Positions 59,949 through 64,000 of a DNA stretch of 64,000 nucleotides are shown piece after piece. Where the stretch lies: assembly GCA_905221605.1 (NCBI GenBank), contig CAJNDS010001013.1, forward strand, positions 1 through 64,000, given 5' to 3'. Below the pieces are notes generated by a model, which saw only the letters and a program-made list of their open reading frames with translations, was not told where the DNA came from and made no database searches. The stretch comes from Symbiodinium natans. Lineage: Eukaryota > Sar > Dinophyceae > Suessiales > Symbiodiniaceae. The position numbers and the translations under genes were made by a program. The stretch's first letter is position 1, and each line of letters starts with the position of its first letter.

Positions 59949-61244
59949 GGGGATTTGTAACCCAAGGTTCCCTCATACTCCCTACTACTCCTTAAGAACC
60001 CCCCTCCCTGAAGAACCCCAGAATTCCTGCTTTTTAGGCTTTAGAGCTAAGGGCCTCAGTACCCGACTCCGTAAGTAGTTCTTGAGTCGTGTTCTTCTTA
60101 CGTAGGATAAGCAACATGCGGGTCCCGTTTCCAGGGCACTTAGAACTCCACTTTAAGGCCTAAACTCTAAACCCTACTTAGTCAGTCCCCCGATCCTCCC
60201 AGCTAACATGTTGCGCGCGGGGCGGGGTCTTAGTGTAGTTACATGGTGCCTCCAATACGTGCCCTGAATTCGGGAACCCTTGTAGACCTGACAAACCCAA
60301 AGGCCCAGACTTTCGAACCCTTTATCAGGAAGGTAAGGGGCCATATTTAGGGACCATGGAACTTCCCTAATCCTTAAACCCTAAACCTTAAACCCTAAAC
60401 CTGAACCCCAAAGCTCTGAATCCCAAATCCTAAACTACTAAAAACCCTTCAACAAGGGCTGACTCCTAGAGCTGGCGAAGCGCAGTTCGTGAACAGAAGA
60501 CCAGAACCAACCAGCCCTTTCTGCTGCGCCGGCGCCGATTCTTCCTTCATAATTCAGGCACCTAGCAAGCCTAAACCCTAAACCCTAACCCCACACACCC
60601 TCATACCCTCAAACTCAAGCACTCAAATCCTCAAAACCTCAAAGCCCCAAAACCCCAAAACCCTCAAACCCCTCAAACCCCTCAAACACTCAAACTCCTC
60701 AAACCATCAAAACCCTAAAGCCTCAAATCCTCAAACCCCAAAAACCCTAAACCCTCAAACTCTCAAACCCCTAAAACCCTTAACTCGCAAACCTGTGAGC
60801 CAAGGCACCAGCTCTTCGGCCCCTTCCTGGCTCAGCGATGCTGGGAGCCCAACTCTAACTCCTAATTCTGTAGTAATGATATAATGGGAATAGCCTTGTC
60901 GAAATAGAATAATGGAGTAACAGAGTAATATATGGTGATATAGAAATATACTACCATAGTATGAAAGATGTGTTACAATCATAGCGTAGAGTTGAAATCT
61001 TTCGGGCCCTGTGGCATGCTCCTGGCCACCCCAGCGTTTGCTGAAGTTGGGGCCCCAAAAAAACGCAAAAAGAGCCACAGAGGCACCAGGATCTTTCAAA
61101 GGTTCATGGTGTGGCTTAGGGTTTACGGTGTAGGGTGTAGGGTTTAGGCACAAGCGTGGTGAGGGTAAGGGTCGGCGGGGTTGTTGGGGAATCGGCTTTT
61201 TGCGTGCAACAATGCCGAGCCCCTCAGACAGCCCATATGGGGGT

Positions 61245-61315
61245 TTCCGAAATTCGGAGTACCCCATTGGGGTCCTTATGACAAGGGAGTCCTACTATTT
61301 GGGGGTCCAAATTAG
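61245..61315 (+). repeat. Dispersed repeat family F, copy 5
   Basis: TTTCCGAAATTCGGAGTACC, CCATTGGGGTCCTTATGACA, then GGGAGTCCTACTATTTGGGG; the most complete copy of the left half plus core. Confidence 0.6.
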
Positions 61316-61654
61316 GCCCGATCACTGACATCATGAGCAACGGTCTGGGAAAATTGGGATTGTCGCACGTCTCCTACGGCATACAACGAACTATGCTTTT
61401 GCCTCATCCTCTGAGAAATGCAGCTATAACTACTCAGGGTGTGGACATGTGTGGGGGCAGTAGGATCTAGGGTTTAGGGTTTAGGGTTTAGGGTTTAGGA
61501 TTTAGGGTTTAAGGTTTAGGGTTTAGGGTAGACTCTCCAAGGCTCAGGTGACCGCACGGTTCGCGGCTGCCCTGGCTCCGAAAGCAGCCAGCCTACCGCT
61601 TTCACCGTGACGATCTCCACCTTCCGAGGGTGAAGGACGCAGGGTGCAGGGCGT

Positions 61655-61746
61655 ACCCAAAGGCTCCAATGTAGTTCCTTTTTGGGTTAGTTATAGGGGA
61701 TTCTAGTATACTACCCCAAAACGGTACTACATAGGAGCCTTTGGGT
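61655..61746. mobile_element. Inverted-repeat element D
   Basis: ACCCAAAGGCTCCAATGTAGT at left; ACTACATAGGAGCCTTTGGGT at right, complementary except for one base. Centre contains TTTTGGGTTAG and CTACCCCAAAA. Seen once in the window. Confidence 0.65.
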
Positions 61747-62246
61747 AGGGTTCAGGGCCTGGTGTAGGGCTGGAAGAAGGTTTAGGAGTTAGGATGCTGT
61801 TTAGGGTACAGGGTGTCGTGGAGGGCATCGTATTTATGGTTTAGGATGCAGGGGGCTTCCGTCTTCATGAAGCAAGATACTTCAGTTCGTAACAAAGACC
61901 CGGTTAAGGGTTGGGGGGGTGGAGCGCATGCTCAATCCTAAACCCAAAGCCTAAAATTCAATCGCGAGGGCCTGATGCCCAGGGTCCAGTATAAGTCGCA
62001 CTCGCACGGACCGCGATCTATAGTTCAAGATCCCCGTATAACCTTCAGGTATACCCAAATTCAGTAGTGAAAGAATCAGTATAATAGTGAGGCCCCCTTC
62101 ATGAAAATAGTGACCCACCCCCTCTTGCTGTGAACCCGTTCAACAGTGCCCGACCCCCGTTTCCCGAAACTTCAAATACACAGACAACTTGGAGGGGGTT
62201 GGTCGAAACCCCTGCTTTTGCAGAGTAGAACTCAAGCCTAGCTAAG

Positions 62247-62639
62247 CTAGATTTCGTGACAGTTTTTCGCAATGATACCCGTGCAAACACCACACCCTCG
62301 GTACTGGAAACCGTAGTGGTCTGCGGCGTCGTACAGCTCCTCCTCAAGCGCCTGTGCCCAGAAGAAAAACACGTGGTCAAAGTCTGCGCAACGCGGACGA
62401 CGAAGGGCTGCAGCCAAACCCTGCCGGTCTCCACAACCGACGAGGACATGCTGCCAGCCCACGTGCGCCCACAACCCGAACGCGCCGTCAGCAGCATTTA
62501 AAGCTACTAGACGGCACGCACGGGTCTCCGCCAGCTTGGTGACTTCGTATGCCATAGCTTTGACAATGCACCGCATTTTTTCAGGGCACCCCCTGATTGA
62601 AAGGTCGTTATGGCAAGAAATCCGACCATGACCCCTCAT
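62247..62639 (-). CDS. Hypothetical protein, weakly acetyltransferase (GNAT)-like
   Basis: 131 codons from ATG at 62,639 (frame open to about 62,690). The stretch KMRCIVKAMAYEVTKLAE then CRLVALNAADGAFGLWAHVGW resembles the last helix and strand of a GNAT fold, where a hydrophobic strand is followed by A-x-x-x-(Y/W)-x-x-x-G-(F/W). The usual acetyl-CoA loop (R/Q-x-x-G-x-G/A) is not clear; IRGCPEK is the nearest. The region is low in repeats and rather GC-rich, consistent with a gene or exon. It may be a fragment, or chance. Confidence 0.3.
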   Translation of the reverse strand: MRGHGRISCHNDLSIRGCPEKMRCIVKAMAYEVTKLAETRACRLVALNAADGAFGLWAHVGWQHVLVGCGDRQGLAAALRRPRCADFDHVFFFWAQALEEELYDAADHYGFQYRGCGVCTGIIAKNCHEI

Positions 62640-62699
62640 TTCAGGCTCAGACTCGACCTGCACCAGCACCGTCGAGCGCTCCGACGCGATCTACACACA

Positions 62700-64000
62700 G
62701 GGAGCTGACCGAAGTCGGCGGCCTCAACGTCGCACCCCAGTAGATCTTGACTGCTCTTAGGAGCAATGGGTCGTCGACTGTGGAACGGTCGACTTGCCGG
62801 TTGGCGCCGGGGAGGCTGGTTCTCTACAGCGCGAACCGCCGGGCCTCCCGACCCAAAGATCCTCCAGCGACATGCTGCGCCCGCGCGTGTTATTATCGAT
62901 TCCAGCGGTACAAAGAAGTACCACGATTGCAAAAAGGTCGTACAACACAAGCGACGAGAAACACAACTCAAACACTATCGGTTTTTACGAAGACCGTCAG
63001 CCCTCGCAATTTCAGCGGCAGATGATGAAATTAGAAAGTTCACTGCCGCTGACACCAACAAGGAGAAATCAAAAGCAAGAATGATTCTAACAAGTTATGA
63101 AAAGCACAGGTGCCGTGAAGTACAACCACATACTGTCGGATTTCAGTCACTAAAGAAAGGGGGACTTGGATCAACCTCTTTGTGGCCGGCCAAAATGGCC
63201 AGAAGATGCAAAAGACGCAAAAGTCCGGAGTTTCCGGATATTGCCGTCTTCTGCTCGATCGTTTCCTATTCCATAGTTTCCGGGAATTTCCGTCTTGTTC
63301 AGACAGATGTTTCTGTCTTGTTCTCGATTCGTTTCGCGCTCCATCGTGTCCGGACGTTTCCGTCCTTCATCTTCGGCCTTTCCTGGGTCAGTCCGTCTTC
63401 TTCCCGCCATCATGACCGGGCAGGGCTCCGGGATCTTCTTCACGGCTCGCCTCACGATCTTCTGCACCTGTCGCAGAGTCTGGCACAAGTTTCCCAGATA
63501 GCGACTCAACACATGAGGTGCCCTCCGAGATGTTGTTAAGCATGCAGCTGGGCCGGGAATCTTGGCGGGGATGGGGCGCTCAATGGGTGCCCACGTCTGC
63601 AAGCCAGGGCCGCCAGGACCATGTCAATGTGGCAAGGGAGTCCAAGAATGAAAATCGGAAACATCCAGAAAAAAAAGCATATGAAGCGAATCTGGAAGAA
63701 GACGGGCAAATCCCGAAATGCCCGAACATGAAGATAGAAACGTCCGCAAATTGTGCATCGAGAAGGAGATGATAAGCCAAACAAGAAAGACGAAAGCTAT
63801 CCAGAAACGATGCCATGTGAAGATGAGTCAGCCAGAAGCAACATTCGTACATGTCCGAATATGAAAGACGGAACATCCGAAAACGACCGAATATCAAAGC
63901 GGCCAAAGTCGGCACAGGCGGGGCAAACCAGACACATGCAAGGACTTTCAGCGTACAGCATCGAACTGCAAAGAATTCAGTGGCTCAGTGTATAGTGCCC
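62700..64000. other. Unassigned low-repeat end of window
   Basis: No telomere-like units. 63,220-63,380 is rich in TTTCCG/GTTCCGTC motifs on + and 63,640-63,920 in the complementary CGGAAA/GACGGAAC motifs, suggesting a loose inverted arrangement. Frames are open on both strands, so coding cannot be assigned. Confidence 0.4.

Larger units (their letters stand above)
58000..61650. other. Repeat mosaic without genes
   Basis: Single and short runs of telomere-like units, family B copy 5, a CTCAAACC-rich run near 60,600-60,780, and unique spacers. The 170-codon minus frame at 60,755-61,267 runs through such repeats and is not supported. Confidence 0.5.

Noticed and set aside
60755-61267. 170-codon minus-strand ORF
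   Set aside because: Runs through telomere-like and CTCAAACC repeats, no domain and mixed composition.
62766-63539. 257-codon + strand ORF
   Set aside because: Opposite strand is also open over much of it, the right half is composed of TTTCCG-type simple motifs, and no domain is recognisable.

Overview
This window looks like nuclear DNA of a dinoflagellate. Three things support that. Plant-type TTTAGGG telomere-like repeats are scattered over nearly the whole window in both orientations. Both LTRs of a large retrotransposon carry a match to the 3' half of the dinoflagellate spliced leader (TTTTGGCTCAAG). The recognisable protein domains (CCCH-zinc-finger Gag, KH protein, methyltransferase-like retroelement domain) are types I associate with dinoflagellate genomes. 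I cannot name the species. No bacterial operons, rRNA, tRNA or CRISPR arrays were seen.

Layout. 1-15.4 kb is a gene-poor mosaic: short TTTAGGG/CCCTAAA arrays, poly-G/C tracts, minisatellites (a 10-bp GCGCC unit at 2.74-3.19 kb, a GGGAGCGAC unit at 3.2-3.36 kb, TTTAGCGGG units at 4.9-5.28 kb), a ~135-bp tandem triplication at 3.64-4.05 kb and several small inverted-repeat (MITE-like) elements. 15,513-32,782 is one 17.3-kb Ty3/gypsy-type LTR retrotransposon inserted in a TA microsatellite. 33-64 kb returns to the repeat mosaic, with a CT-rich satellite (41.8-42.2 kb), a dispersed 15-bp minisatellite (47.6-50.7 kb), more MITE-like elements, and two low-repeat stretches that may hold genes or gene remnants: a frame-broken KH-domain protein on the minus strand near 53 kb and a weak acetyltransferase-like ORF near 62.5 kb.

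The retrotransposon is the most interesting object. Its 294-bp LTRs differ at one base, so it moved recently. Frame 1 encodes Gag (two CCCH fingers), an aspartic protease with an altered active site, the RT thumb/connection and RNase H. After a -1 shift, frame 2 encodes integrase (HHCC, D-D-35-E, GPY/F-like), an SH3-like segment, a degenerate methyltransferase-like fold and the RT fingers/palm with YVDD. The RT is therefore split and out of order around the integrase. Further downstream the element carries an intact-looking KptA/Tpt1 RNA 2'-phosphotransferase domain plus a C2H2 finger. After two more -1 shifts comes a protein with RanBP2-type fingers, a coiled coil, a transmembrane segment, a SWIM finger and a phospholipase-D/HKD nuclease-like domain. 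A short GC-rich motif (4-bp stem, 7-nt loop) occurs nine times only inside this element, and its stem positions co-vary. Together these suggest a retroelement that has collected RNA-processing modules and may have an RNA-structure signal; these functions are inferred from sequence only.
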